NCBI GenBank assembly: GCA_005502925.1
Contig: SCPD01000001.1
Span: 930,001-994,000 of the forward strand
DNA: 64,000 nucleotides
Reading direction: 5' to 3'
DNA from: Rhizobiales bacterium Y(2018)
GTDB lineage: Bacteria > Pseudomonadota > Alphaproteobacteria > Rhizobiales > Aestuariivirgaceae
The notes below the pieces were generated by a model, which was not told where the DNA came from, made no database searches, and worked only from the letters and a program-made list of their open reading frames with translations. Each line of letters starts with the position of its first letter. The stretch's first letter is position 1. This document shows positions 7,959 to 16,030 of the stretch, piece by piece. The position numbers and the translations under genes were made by a program.

Positions 7959-9082
7959 AGCACCTCATGGCGACGGCATTCGGCATAGCGCTCCTGGCTG
8001 GTCCGGCCAGCGCGTCGGATCCGCTTTATCCGAAACGCGTCTGGGGCGGCTTCTCCGGCGGCGAGATGAACACCTCCGTCCTGGTCTTCCGCGATATCAA
8101 CCGCAACGGCGTCTATGACATGGGCGACCAGCCGATGCCGAATGTCGCGGTCGAACTCGGCAAGCCGAGCGGAGACACTCATCTGGAGCGGACCAATGTC
8201 AGCGGCTTCGCCAATTTCCGGATGTCGGTCGTGAAGCGTGATCGCGAAGTCACCGATCCCGGCCGCTACACTTTCGCGATCAAGCCGCCGCCGGGGTGGT
8301 CAGTGACGACGGGCAATGAAATGCAGGAGAGCGATTATGTGGTGACGCCCGGCGCCCCGGGCGACATGATCGCGCGCAAGACGACACATCCGGTGGGCCT
8401 TACGGCGGATCTGACGATCAGCGGCACGGCGCCCGCCGGCGTCAAGGTCACGGCCAAAGGTCCCGATGGCGGCCACCGCGTGACGCAAGCGGACGCGGAT
8501 GGGCGCTTCCGTCTTCCGGCGACACCGGGCGAGTGGAAGATCGAATGGGCATCCGAGCGCCGGAGCGTGACCGTCGCACAGGCGCCGGTCGTTCTGGCCG
8601 CATTTTCAGAAAAGGCGAAGAGTGAGTCCGCGCCGCTTCCCGTCTCCCGTGTGACAGGCTTCGACGACCTCGCGACCTCGGGGGTGTTCGAAGTGCCGTC
8701 AGGCTATGGCGGGCTCGACTGGTACAATCTCGTCGCCATGCATCAGCGCTTCACCGGCGGTTCCGGTTACATAAACGCCGCCATGTCGGGCGATTTCATC
8801 GCCTATAACAGCTCGGGCCACCCGGCGACCGTGTCCAGCCGCACGCCCTTCGATTTCACCGGCGCTTATTTCGGCGCCGGCTGGGATGACGCCGAAGGTG
8901 AAACTTTGCATATCAAGGCCTGGCGTGGCGAAGAGGCCATCTATGAGGACCAGGTCACGCTGTCGGCACTGGGACCTGTCTACTTCGCCGCCGGCTATCG
9001 GCGCATCACCCGGATCGAAATCAGGACCGAGCATTATTGGCAGGCGGCCATCGACGACTTCGCCTATCGCACCGAAAAGTAA
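7955..9082 (+). CDS. Secreted protein with SdrD-B/prealbumin-like beta domain
   Basis: The protein has 375 residues with a signal peptide (LMATAFGIALLAGPASA). The first mature domain contains VFRDINRNGVYDMGDQPMPN, the D-x-N-x-N-G pattern of Ca-binding SdrD-B-like beta-sandwich repeats, followed by NVSGFANFRM. A second prealbumin-like domain (TISGTAPAGVKVTAKGPDG) and a C-terminal beta-rich domain with several Trp and Tyr follow. The start is GTG 7955, overlapping the HTTM gene stop by 3 bp. It is probably periplasmic or surface-located and works with, or is modified by, the two membrane proteins upstream. That link is inferred only from the overlaps. Confidence 0.8.
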   Translation: MKHLMATAFGIALLAGPASASDPLYPKRVWGGFSGGEMNTSVLVFRDINRNGVYDMGDQPMPNVAVELGKPSGDTHLERTNVSGFANFRMSVVKRDREVTDPGRYTFAIKPPPGWSVTTGNEMQESDYVVTPGAPGDMIARKTTHPVGLTADLTISGTAPAGVKVTAKGPDGGHRVTQADADGRFRLPATPGEWKIEWASERRSVTVAQAPVVLAAFSEKAKSESAPLPVSRVTGFDDLATSGVFEVPSGYGGLDWYNLVAMHQRFTGGSGYINAAMSGDFIAYNSSGHPATVSSRTPFDFTGAYFGAGWDDAEGETLHIKAWRGEEAIYEDQVTLSALGPVYFAAGYRRITRIEIRTEHYWQAAIDDFAYRTEK

Positions 9083-9088
9083 AGTCCG

Positions 9089-9646
9089 TCAGCAGGATTG
9101 GCCGGTCTGCGGTCCGCAGAAGTCCGGGTCATAGCGGTCGGATCCGGACGTCGCTGCGGGACCAGATCCCCGGCTGTGCGACACGCCGCCATGCGCGCCA
9201 TTGCCCCCGGGACCGCCACCGTTGCCGGCACCATTTCCAGCGCCATTGCCACCGTTCCCGCCGTTGCCACCGTTCCCGCCGTTGCCGCCGTTGCCACCGT
9301 TGCCGCCATTCCCGCCGTTGCCGCCATTCCCGCCGTTGCCGCCGTTGCCGCCATTCCCACCGTTGCCGCCATTCCCGCCGTTGCCACCGTTCCCGCCGTT
9401 GCCACCGTTCCCGCCAGCTTCGCCTTCCACCATCCGCTGCCGGCCGTCGTTCCGGCCACTCTTGATGTCAGCCCGATGGTCATCGACCGACAAGAGGGCG
9501 ACCTGGACCTCTGCGGAACGTGGATATGAGGAAACATCCGCCACCGCGGCGGTGCCGAACAAGGCGGTCGCGCAGAAAAGGCCAGTGGATATCAGATAGC
9601 CGATGCACGACACGGCACGTTGTGAGAAGAGCCGATCCCAATGCAT
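9089..9646 (-). CDS. Secreted Gly-Gly-Asn repeat protein
   Basis: The protein has 185 residues with a signal peptide (LISTGLFCATALFGTAAVADV). After a short charged segment it consists of about 19 perfect Gly-Gly-Asn triplets (DNA 9244-9414), flanked by GAGN and GGPGGNGAH variants. A short tail ends in DFCGPQTGQSC with two Cys. The Asn and Gly codons vary between AAC/AAT and GGC/GGT/GGG, so the repeat is conserved as protein and not only as DNA. Such low-complexity Gly/Asn proteins are often structural or surface proteins. It is convergent with the SdrD-B-like gene, 6 bp away. Function is unknown. Confidence 0.7.
   Translation of the reverse strand: MHWDRLFSQRAVSCIGYLISTGLFCATALFGTAAVADVSSYPRSAEVQVALLSVDDHRADIKSGRNDGRQRMVEGEAGGNGGNGGNGGNGGNGGNGGNGGNGGNGGNGGNGGNGGNGGNGGNGGNGGNGGNGGNGAGNGAGNGGGPGGNGAHGGVSHSRGSGPAATSGSDRYDPDFCGPQTGQSC
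9244..9414. repeat. 9-bp tandem repeat encoding Gly-Gly-Asn
   Basis: About 19 tandem 9-bp units (plus-strand reading ccgccgttg and close variants) lie inside the secreted repeat protein gene. The units vary at wobble positions. The plus-strand reading of the same tract would be proline-rich, but lacks a signal peptide or ribosome site and is a shadow. Confidence 0.9.
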
Positions 9647-9774
9647 GTGAGAATCCCCGAACGACAGGCTGACGGCACAACCACTAGCAGCCGCTTACGC
9701 CGCGTCGGTAGAGGACAAGCCAGATGCACCCAAAAATAATAGAGCGCCGGATCAGTCCGCCTGCTCGCCGTCGC

Positions 9775-10128
9775 TCAAACCACGTGCAGTGCCGGCTCGC
9801 TCGGCGCACGATAGGTGCGGCGCAGATGGCCTTCGCCCCATTGGCAGAGGCTGGCGACACCGTCATTGAGGGTGTGGCCATGATCGGTCAGTGAATAGAC
9901 GACCTTGGGCGGCGAGGCGTCATGAACCTCGCGGCTCACCAGCCCGTCCGCCTCCATCTCGCGCAATTGCTGGGCCAGCATCTTCTCGCTGATGCCGGGG
10001 ATCAGCTGGCGCAAGCGGCCGAAGCGGCGGGGCGTCTTCTGAAGCTCGCACAGGATCTCGACCTTCCATTTGCCACCAATGACGCCGAGCGCCGTCGAGA
10101 AACCGCAGTCCTTCGGAATGACCGTCAT
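9775..10128 (-). CDS. HxlR-family transcriptional regulator
   Basis: The protein has 117 residues, a typical HxlR length. It shows the diagnostic core IGGKWKVEILCEL, the recognition region ISEKMLAQQLREMEADGLV and the wing VVYSLTDHGHTL. A Cys at position 8 corresponds to the redox-active Cys used by several HxlR sensors of disulfide or electrophile stress. The start is ATG 10128 with AAGGAGACGAAGG upstream. It is divergent from an NADPH dehydrogenase-like gene, with a palindrome between them, the usual arrangement for a regulator and its target. Confidence 0.92.
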   Translation of the reverse strand: MTVIPKDCGFSTALGVIGGKWKVEILCELQKTPRRFGRLRQLIPGISEKMLAQQLREMEADGLVSREVHDASPPKVVYSLTDHGHTLNDGVASLCQWGEGHLRRTYRAPSEPALHVV

Positions 10129-10148
10129 CCTTCGTCTCCTTACCCGCT

Positions 10149-10162
10149 GGTTAGTGCTAACC
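10149..10162. promoter_or_regulatory. Candidate HxlR operator palindrome
   Basis: GGTTAG-TG-CTAACC has two perfect 6-bp arms. It lies in the 102-bp gap between the divergent HxlR gene and the dehydrogenase gene, 20 bp upstream of the HxlR start. HxlR dimers bind inverted repeats of similar size. Assignment rests on symmetry and position. Confidence 0.5.
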
Positions 10163-10230
10163 CGGCGGTGCGTGTTGTCCGGGCCTTTCGGCCTGCCTAG
10201 CTACCGGTCACATCATATAGGAGTTCGGAC

Positions 10231-11160
10231 ATGAAGACACGAGTGAGCGTTCTGGGTCTGGGGCGGATGGGAGCGGCCCTGGCGCGGGCATTGATCAAGG
10301 CCGGACATCCGAGCACCGTATGGAACCGAAGCCCGGACAAAGCGCAACCTCTCGCTGCCCTGGGCGCCACCGCCGCGGCCAGCGTGCGCAAGGCGATTGC
10401 GGCGTCCGACATCGTCATCGTCAACGTGACCGACTATGCGGCGTCACAGGCGCTGCTGCGTGATCCCAAGGTGGCCGAAACCCTAGGCGGCAAGCTCATC
10501 GTCGAGCTGAGCTCCGGCACGCCGCAGGAGGCGCGCGAGGCGGCGCGCTGGATGGAAACGCAAGGCGCTCTCTATCTCGACGGCGCCATCCTCGCGACGC
10601 CCGATATCATCGGCAGCGCAGCGGCCATGATCCTCGTGTCGGGGCCTCTCGCCGCGTACACCGCGCATCAGGAGGCGCTCGCGACACTTGGCGCCGTCAG
10701 TCATGTCGGTGCGGATCCGGGCACCGCGGCGGCCCTGGAAGCCGTGGGGTTGAGCCAGCTCTGGGGCGGGCTCTTCGCCGCGCTGCACGCCATCGCCATC
10801 GCTGAAGCCGAGGGCATTCCGTCCGCTACCCTCGAGCGGCAATGGAAGGACGGCGTGCCGGTCATCGAAGGACTGGTCGCCGACCTCATCAAACGCACGG
10901 CGGGCAAACGTTTCGCCGCCGATGCCGAGACTCTTTCAACCGTCGGCGTTCACACCCATGCCTTGCGGCATCTCGCCGACATCAGCCGAATACACAATCT
11001 CGATCCCGGCCTGACACGAACCTATGCGGCGCATTTCGAGCGCGCCGTCGCGGCAGGCCGTCTCGAGGACGACTTCGCCGCGATGACGCAGTTCACCAGG
11101 ATCGCCCCAGAAGCCGCGCCCAAGGCGGCAGGTGGAACACGGCCATCAGCGCATACATGA
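10231..11160 (+). CDS. NAD(P)-dependent beta-hydroxyacid dehydrogenase/imine reductase-like
   Basis: The protein has 309 residues. The N-terminal Rossmann domain begins VSVLGLGRMGAALARAL (G-x-G-x-x-G) with WNRSPDKA after strand 2, where the Arg favours NADPH. The 6PGDH-type NAD-binding domain is followed by an all-helical C-terminal domain (about 165-290). The catalytic Lys typical of beta-hydroxyacid dehydrogenases is not evident in the GLSQLWGGLFAAL helix, which fits the imine-reductase-like subgroup better. AGGAG precedes ATG 10231. The last 20 or so residues look like run-on and overlap the convergent small gene by 68 bp. HxlR control is likely from the divergent layout. Confidence 0.88.
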   Translation: MKTRVSVLGLGRMGAALARALIKAGHPSTVWNRSPDKAQPLAALGATAAASVRKAIAASDIVIVNVTDYAASQALLRDPKVAETLGGKLIVELSSGTPQEAREAARWMETQGALYLDGAILATPDIIGSAAAMILVSGPLAAYTAHQEALATLGAVSHVGADPGTAAALEAVGLSQLWGGLFAALHAIAIAEAEGIPSATLERQWKDGVPVIEGLVADLIKRTAGKRFAADAETLSTVGVHTHALRHLADISRIHNLDPGLTRTYAAHFERAVAAGRLEDDFAAMTQFTRIAPEAAPKAAGGTRPSAHT

Positions 11161-11314
11161 CGGTCATGCCGCTCACGGGCGACATGCCGGCCGTCGAGCA
11201 GATGATGGACGCGGGATCGCCACCGAGAAGCCCGCTCGCCAGCGCCATGACCGCGAAGGTAGGTGCCGCGGCGAGACTCAGATAACGGATTGCTTCATCG
11301 GTGGCGATCGTCAT
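11093..11314 (-). CDS. Small two-helix membrane protein
   Basis: The protein has 73 residues with hydrophobic segments LSLAAAPTFAVMALASGLLG and MSPVSGMTVMYALMAVFHLP, and a basic C-terminus. ATG 11314 is preferred over GTG 11317 because AGGAG ends 7 nt upstream. It follows the DUF899 gene by 11 bp on the same strand, so it is the last gene of that operon. Its 3' end overlaps the convergent dehydrogenase gene by 68 bp, which is unusual. I do not recognise a named family. Confidence 0.65.
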   Translation of the reverse strand: MTIATDEAIRYLSLAAAPTFAVMALASGLLGGDPASIICSTAGMSPVSGMTVMYALMAVFHLPPWARLLGRSW

Positions 11315-11325
11315 CACGTCTCTCC

Positions 11326-12102
11326 TCAGGCGACGTTCTTCAGCGGCGCATATTCATCGCGGCGGCGGAACCACAGGCCCGTCTCGTTGCGGCCGAGGGG
11401 TGCGCGGTCGAGCCACTGATACATGCCCCACAGGCCGTCGAGCCCGCGCGCATAGGCGGAATAGGTGTGATAGATGTCACCGCCCTCGCGCACGAAGGTG
11501 CTGAGCCCCGGCCGGTCGCGGCCATAGGTGGCCGGATCGACACCGGAGCTCGACGCGAAGGCGACGACCGGCGACGGCTCCTCCAGGCTGTCCATGGCAT
11601 GGCTGTTGCGCTCATAGTTGTATTCGATATTTCCCTGGCGCTGCTGCTCCTCGGTGTAGGCGACGTCGAAGTCGAAATTGAAGTCGCTGTCCTGCGAGGA
11701 GGCCCAGGGGAAACTCCAGCCCATGCGCTTCCTGTAGTCGAGAAGCTTCGCCAGCGGTGCGCGCGATACCGTCCACAACATCACGTCATGATTGGCGAGA
11801 TGGCTGAAGATGCCATTATAGCCATCGGCGATCGATGAGCAGGATACGCAGCCGGCCTTGTAGTCGGGGCCGAACATGAAGTGATAGACGATAAGCTGCG
11901 AGCGCCCCTGGAAGAGATCGGCGAGCGTGGCGTGGCCCTGCTCGGTCTCGAAACGATAGGCCTTGTCGAGCTTGACCCAGGGCAGGTCCTGACGCATGCG
12001 CGCCAGCTCGTCGGCGCGGCGGGTATGCTCCTTCTCGGCCTTGAGCAGTGCGACGCGGCGGCTGAGCCATTCCTTGCGGGAGGCGATTTTGTGGGCAGGC
12101 AT
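11326..12102 (-). CDS. DUF899-family thioredoxin-like protein
   Basis: The protein has 258 residues. It opens with SRKEWLSRRVALLKAEKEHTRRADEL, the typical DUF899 N-terminal helix. A thioredoxin-like core follows, with QLIVYHFMFGPDYKAGCVSC, where the C-x2-C sits at the thioredoxin active-site position. Further on is MGWSFPWASSQDSDFNFDF, a family hallmark, and YHTYSAYARGLDGLWGMYQW near the C-terminus. ATG 12102 follows AGGAGAAATCCC. The biochemical role of the family is not established; a redox role is plausible. It is part of a minus-strand operon with a secreted protein and an SRPBCC protein. Confidence 0.9.
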   Translation of the reverse strand: MPAHKIASRKEWLSRRVALLKAEKEHTRRADELARMRQDLPWVKLDKAYRFETEQGHATLADLFQGRSQLIVYHFMFGPDYKAGCVSCSSIADGYNGIFSHLANHDVMLWTVSRAPLAKLLDYRKRMGWSFPWASSQDSDFNFDFDVAYTEEQQRQGNIEYNYERNSHAMDSLEEPSPVVAFASSSGVDPATYGRDRPGLSTFVREGGDIYHTYSAYARGLDGLWGMYQWLDRAPLGRNETGLWFRRRDEYAPLKNVA

Positions 12103-12125
12103 GGGATTTCTCCTTTGTGGTTGCT

Positions 12126-12863
12126 TCAGTGTTCCGTGTGGGTGAGGCACAGCACGTCGCGATAGGCGCAGAGATCGGCGAGGAGCTGCTTGTGCTCGGC
12201 GAGGATCTTGGCTTTCTCGGCGGCGCCGATCATCTGGATCATGTAGCTGTGCTCGGGGTTTCCCTGCTTGTCGACGAAGGGATAGAGCAGACTGTCGAAG
12301 TTGGTGAAGTCGGGCGCGGCGCCGATCTCGGCATTGGTGAGATAGGGCGCGTAGAACATCAGATGCGGCATCGCCATGGTGCTCACCTTGAAATCGGGCG
12401 GGCCCAAAGTGCGCATGATCGGCGCGATCATGTAAGAGAGGCCGGGCTTGGCGGGCACCGGATAGGTCTTGTCGCGGAAACGCTTCTCGACCTCGGCCTT
12501 GAGCTCGGCCGGCCCTAGCCCTTCCGCCCGCATCGCCGCCGTATCCATGATGTATTTGAGATAGGTCTTCGTGCCTTCGGCGTCGTAGCAGAGCGGCACA
12601 TAGATATCGTTCTGGAAATTCGCGAGCTCCCATTGGGTGCGCTCGACGATGCAGGTGATGCCGTTGGTGCCTTCCTGCGCGAGCTTGTAACCGGTCTTGG
12701 GGTCGAGCAGATGAACGGTCGCCTTGTCGCGCAAGTGCGGCGGTGCGGCGCTCAAAGCGAGCGCTATCTCGAGCTTCGGCGGCATGGTGTCGAGGGTGGT
12801 GTCGGCGGCAAAGCCTGGCGTTGCGAAGCAGACGACGGCGATGAGTGCGGTGATGATCTTCAT
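12126..12863 (-). CDS. Secreted hypothetical protein
   Basis: The protein has 245 residues with a clear signal peptide (MKIITALIAVVCFATPGFAA). The mature part is mixed alpha/beta with three Cys (ITCIVER, VPLCYD and ADLCAYRDVLC region) and a hydrophobic segment PGLSYMIAPIMRTL. No family was recognised. The gene sits 23 bp upstream of DUF899 and 18 bp downstream of the SRPBCC gene on the same strand, so it belongs to one four-gene operon. Periplasmic location is inferred from the signal. Confidence 0.75.
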   Translation of the reverse strand: MKIITALIAVVCFATPGFAADTTLDTMPPKLEIALALSAAPPHLRDKATVHLLDPKTGYKLAQEGTNGITCIVERTQWELANFQNDIYVPLCYDAEGTKTYLKYIMDTAAMRAEGLGPAELKAEVEKRFRDKTYPVPAKPGLSYMIAPIMRTLGPPDFKVSTMAMPHLMFYAPYLTNAEIGAAPDFTNFDSLLYPFVDKQGNPEHSYMIQMIGAAEKAKILAEHKQLLADLCAYRDVLCLTHTEH

Positions 12864-12881
12864 GAGCGTTTCCAGTCGTGT

Positions 12882-13412
12882 TCAGTTGGCGAAGCGGCGG
12901 TCGTAGTCTTCACGCAGGCGCAACCAGCCGGCCCAGAAGGGCTCGGGCTCGCGGCCTTTGGCGCGGGTGACGAGGATGTCGAGATGCATGTGCCAGCCGG
13001 CGGCGATGGCGAGTAAGGTGTCGCGGTCGGTCAGGCCCTGATGGATGACGCGTAAGAGCACCCGCCTGCCCTGCGGCTCGATTTCGAAGGTCACATCGCC
13101 GGTCTCGTCCCAGGTGATGGACAGGCGAAACGGCGCATCGATTTCGGTGATGCGGCTCTGGAGCCGGTATTCTTCCTCGAAACCTTCCGGACGCTGACCC
13201 GGCGGGTCGCTCAATTCATCATTGCGCCAGACGAATTCGAAGGGAGCGCCGGGCTCCAGCACCATCTCGCCCGCCGCCAGCCAATGCTTGCGCAGATTGC
13301 TCTCGGTGAGCGCCGCCCAGACGAGCTCGACGGGGCCGGGCAAGAGGCGCTCGACGGTGAAGGTTGCGGGCTCCGTCAGCACGCCATGGGAGTCGAATGC
13401 GATATGGTTCAT
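12882..13412 (-). CDS. SRPBCC/AHSA1 domain protein
   Basis: The protein has 176 residues with the START-like AHSA1 pattern: FTVERLLPGPVELVWAALTE at the start, then LRKHWLAAGEMVLEPGAPFEFVWR and SITWDETGDVTFEIEP. A C-terminal helix covers the hydrophobic cavity (HMHLDILVTRA). These proteins bind hydrophobic ligands or act as Hsp90-activator-like factors, and in bacteria are frequently in operons with ArsR or HTH regulators. Here it is the first gene of the DUF899 operon and is divergent from a TPR-HTH regulator 86 bp away. Confidence 0.88.
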   Translation of the reverse strand: MNHIAFDSHGVLTEPATFTVERLLPGPVELVWAALTESNLRKHWLAAGEMVLEPGAPFEFVWRNDELSDPPGQRPEGFEEEYRLQSRITEIDAPFRLSITWDETGDVTFEIEPQGRRVLLRVIHQGLTDRDTLLAIAAGWHMHLDILVTRAKGREPEPFWAGWLRLREDYDRRFAN

Positions 13413-13498
13413 AACCGGTCTCCTTTTCCGAGGTGGTTGTCAGTGAGGATAGTGACGGCTATCGATGGGGTGGGAGTGACAAGTGTGGCGGGATTTCC

Positions 13499-14719
13499 AT
13501 GGACTCACTGATCACGGCCGCGGCGCGCGCTCTGGCGGGCGGTGATCCGCTCGGCGCCTTGAAGCGGGTGGCGCTGCGCGAGGACCCGCCGGCATTGGCG
13601 CTGCGCGGCATCGCGATGGCGCAGCTCGGCGATCTCGACCGCGCCAAGAGTCTTCTGCGTCGGGCGGCACGCGCCTTCGGGCCCAAGGAAGCGGTGGCCA
13701 GGGCGCGCTGCGTCGTCGCCGAAGCGGAAGTGGCGCTCGCCGCGCGCGATCTGGGCACGCCCGACAATTTGCTCGACCAGGCGCGGGCCGTGCTCGAAGA
13801 CCATGGCGATCGCGCCAATGCGGCACATGCGCATTATCTCACGGTGCGCCGGCTGCTGCTCATCGGCCGGCTCGATGAGGCCGAAAAGCAACTCCGACAT
13901 CTCGACCCCACGCCTCTGCCGCCGGCGCTGCGCACCGCGCATGAGCTGGTGGTGGCCGGCATCGCGATGCGCCGCATCGACACGAAGACCGCACGGGCCG
14001 CATTGAATCGCGCGCAACAGGCGGCCGGTCAAGCGCGCATTCCCGCCCTCATCGCCGAAGCAGAAAGCGCGGCCCGCCTTCTCGATGCGCCGGTGGCGCG
14101 GCTCATCGCGCAAGGAACGGAGCGCCCTCTCCTCCTCGATGAGGTCGAAAGACTCTTCGCCTCGAAAGCGCTCATCATCGATGCCTGCCGCCATGCGGTG
14201 CGCGACCGGAAGACCATCGTGTCGCTGGCGACGCGCCCGGTTCTTTTCGCGCTGGCGCGTGCGCTCGCCGAAGCGTGGCCCAAAGACGTGGCGCGCGATG
14301 TGCTGCTGGCGCGGGCCTTCGGGGCGAAGCACGCCGATGAATCACATCGCGCCCGCTTGCGCGTCGAGATCGGGCGCCTGCGCCAGAAGCTCGGCAAGCT
14401 GGCGCGCCTCAGCGCCACCGAACGCGGCTTCGCCCTCGAGCCTGCGATGGGACAGGAGGTCGTGGTGCTGGCGCGGCCGGTGGAGGAGAAACACGCCTCC
14501 GTGCTGGCCTTCCTCGCCGATGGTGAATCCTGGTCGAGCTCGGCACTGGCACTGGCGCTCGGCTCGAGCCAGCGCAGCGTGCAGCGGGCGCTCGAGGAAC
14601 TGGCCAGTACGAAGAAAATTCAATTCTACGGCCATGGCCGGGCGCGGCGCTGGATGACGCCGCCGCTGCCCGGTTTCACGACGACATTGTTACTCCCGGC
14701 GCCTCTGCCGAACGATTAG
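13499..14719 (+). CDS. Transcriptional regulator with helical-repeat N-terminus and winged-helix C-terminus
   Basis: The protein has 406 residues. About 1-200 is Ala/Leu/Arg-rich helical repeat sequence (DLDRAKSLLRRAARAFGPKEAV and similar), TPR-like. A segment at about 270-300 (WPKDVARDVLLARAFGAKHADESHRARLRVEIGRLRQ) looks like a DNA-binding helical domain of the OmpR/BTAD kind, and the C-terminus contains LALALGSSQRSVQRALEELA, a helix-turn-helix. The start ATG 13499 lacks a strong ribosome site. Directly downstream are two beta-propeller genes (31 bp), and upstream is a divergent SRPBCC operon. It may regulate either. The family is unnamed to me. Confidence 0.75.
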   Translation: MDSLITAAARALAGGDPLGALKRVALREDPPALALRGIAMAQLGDLDRAKSLLRRAARAFGPKEAVARARCVVAEAEVALAARDLGTPDNLLDQARAVLEDHGDRANAAHAHYLTVRRLLLIGRLDEAEKQLRHLDPTPLPPALRTAHELVVAGIAMRRIDTKTARAALNRAQQAAGQARIPALIAEAESAARLLDAPVARLIAQGTERPLLLDEVERLFASKALIIDACRHAVRDRKTIVSLATRPVLFALARALAEAWPKDVARDVLLARAFGAKHADESHRARLRVEIGRLRQKLGKLARLSATERGFALEPAMGQEVVVLARPVEEKHASVLAFLADGESWSSSALALALGSSQRSVQRALEELASTKKIQFYGHGRARRWMTPPLPGFTTTLLLPAPLPND

Positions 14720-14749
14720 ATGTCGCCCGAGAGCGAAAGGAATAACATC

Positions 14750-15382
14750 ATGAAACGATCGCAAGCCGAGATCATCCGCGAATATGGCCCCTTCCCCGGC
14801 ATCGACCAGGTGGGCGGCGTCACTTATGACGGCACGAATGTGTGGCTCGCGGCGGGCGCGACCCTCGCGGCGCTCGACACAAAAAGCGGCGAGACGGTGC
14901 GCGCGCTCGATGTGGCGGCCCAGGCCGGCACGGCCTTCGACGGCGAGCATCTGTGGCAGATTGCCGATGCCCGCATCCAGAAGGTCGATCCCAAAACAGG
15001 ACGCGTGCTGGCGACGATTCCGGCACCGGGAGGCGGCGGCGATTCAGGCCTCGCCTGGGGCGAAGGCACCTTATGGGTCGGACAGTATCGCGACCAGAAG
15101 ATTCATCAGATCGACCCCGCGACGGGCAAGATCCTGCGCACCATCGAGTCGAAGCGGTTCGTCACCGGCGTCAGCTGGGTCGATGGTGAGCTGTGGCACG
15201 CCACCTGGCAGGACGATCAGAGCGACATCCGCCACATCGATCCGCAAACCGGCGAGGTTCTGCAGCAGATCGACATGCCGGCGGGCGTCGGCGTGTCGGG
15301 GCTCGAATGGGACGGCAAGGACCGGTTTTATTGCGGCGGCGGCAAAAGCGGCAAGGTCCGCGCCGTGCGCAAGCCGACGTGA
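14750..15382 (+). CDS. Beta-propeller protein, copy 1 (PQQ/SMP-30-like fold)
   Basis: The protein has 210 residues made of about five propeller blades, each with a G-x-L-W...I-x-x-I-D-P-x-T-G-x-x-L/V pattern, for example TLWVGQYRDQKIHQIDPATG. There is no signal peptide, so it is predicted cytoplasmic. ATG 14750 follows AAAGGAATAACATC and matches the start of copy 2; ATG 14720, immediately after the regulator stop, is less likely. It is about 88% identical in protein to the next gene. Relatives include glutaminyl-cyclotransferase-like and SMP-30-like propellers. No catalytic residues can be assigned. Confidence 0.85.
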   Translation: MKRSQAEIIREYGPFPGIDQVGGVTYDGTNVWLAAGATLAALDTKSGETVRALDVAAQAGTAFDGEHLWQIADARIQKVDPKTGRVLATIPAPGGGGDSGLAWGEGTLWVGQYRDQKIHQIDPATGKILRTIESKRFVTGVSWVDGELWHATWQDDQSDIRHIDPQTGEVLQQIDMPAGVGVSGLEWDGKDRFYCGGGKSGKVRAVRKPT

Positions 15383-15397
15383 AGGAGGACAGACATC

Positions 15398-16030
15398 ATG
15401 AAAAGATCGCAAGCCGAAATCATCCGCGAATATGGCCCCTTCCCGGGCGTCGACGAGGTGCATGGCCTCACCTATGACGGCAGAAACGTGTGGTTCGCCG
15501 CCGGCGAGACGCTGAACGCGCTCGACACCGACAGCGGCGAGACAGTGCGCTCCTTCGACATTCAGGCGCATGCCGGCACCGCCTTCGACGGCGAGCATCT
15601 GTGGCAGATCGCGGAAGCGCGCATCCAGAAGGTCGATCCCAAGACGGGCCGCGTGCTGGCGACGATTCCGGCGCCGGGTGGCGGTGGTGATTCAGGTCTC
15701 GCCTGGGGCGAAGGCACCTTGTGGGTCGGGCAGTATCGCGATCAGAAGATCCACCAGATCGATCCCGCGACAGGTCAGATCCTGCGCACGATCGAGTCGA
15801 AGCGTTTCGTCACCGGTGTCAGCTGGGTCGATGGCGAGCTGTGGCACGCCACCTGGCAGGGCGAGGAGAGCGACATAAGGCGCATCGATCCGAAGACGGG
15901 CGAGGTGCTGCAGCAGATCGACATGCCGCCGGGCGTCGGCGTGTCGGGCCTCGAGGCGGATGGCAAGGACCGCTTCTATTGCGGAGGCGGCGACAGCGGC
16001 AAGGTGCGCGCGGTACGCAAACCGAAGTGA
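15398..16030 (+). CDS. Beta-propeller protein, copy 2 (tandem paralogue)
   Basis: The protein has 210 residues, the same length as copy 1 with no gaps. Most of the roughly 26 differences lie in the first 60 residues, while residues from about 75 to 154 are nearly identical. The duplicated unit is 648 bp and includes the ribosome site (GAAGGAGGACAGACATC here; a matching GAGGAG follows copy 2). This suggests a tandem duplication with later gene conversion of the central blades. The function is as uncertain as for copy 1. It is followed by a hairpin and convergent msrA. Confidence 0.85.
   Translation: MKRSQAEIIREYGPFPGVDEVHGLTYDGRNVWFAAGETLNALDTDSGETVRSFDIQAHAGTAFDGEHLWQIAEARIQKVDPKTGRVLATIPAPGGGGDSGLAWGEGTLWVGQYRDQKIHQIDPATGQILRTIESKRFVTGVSWVDGELWHATWQGEESDIRRIDPKTGEVLQQIDMPPGVGVSGLEADGKDRFYCGGGDSGKVRAVRKPK

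Noticed and set aside
9244-9414. Possible CRISPR-like array
   Set aside because: The units are 9 bp, contiguous and coding, with no spacers or cas genes.
9201-9599. Proline-rich plus-strand reading across the 9-bp repeat
   Set aside because: It is the complement of the Gly-Gly-Asn repeat gene; it has no signal peptide or ribosome site, and the opposite strand has a clear secreted protein.
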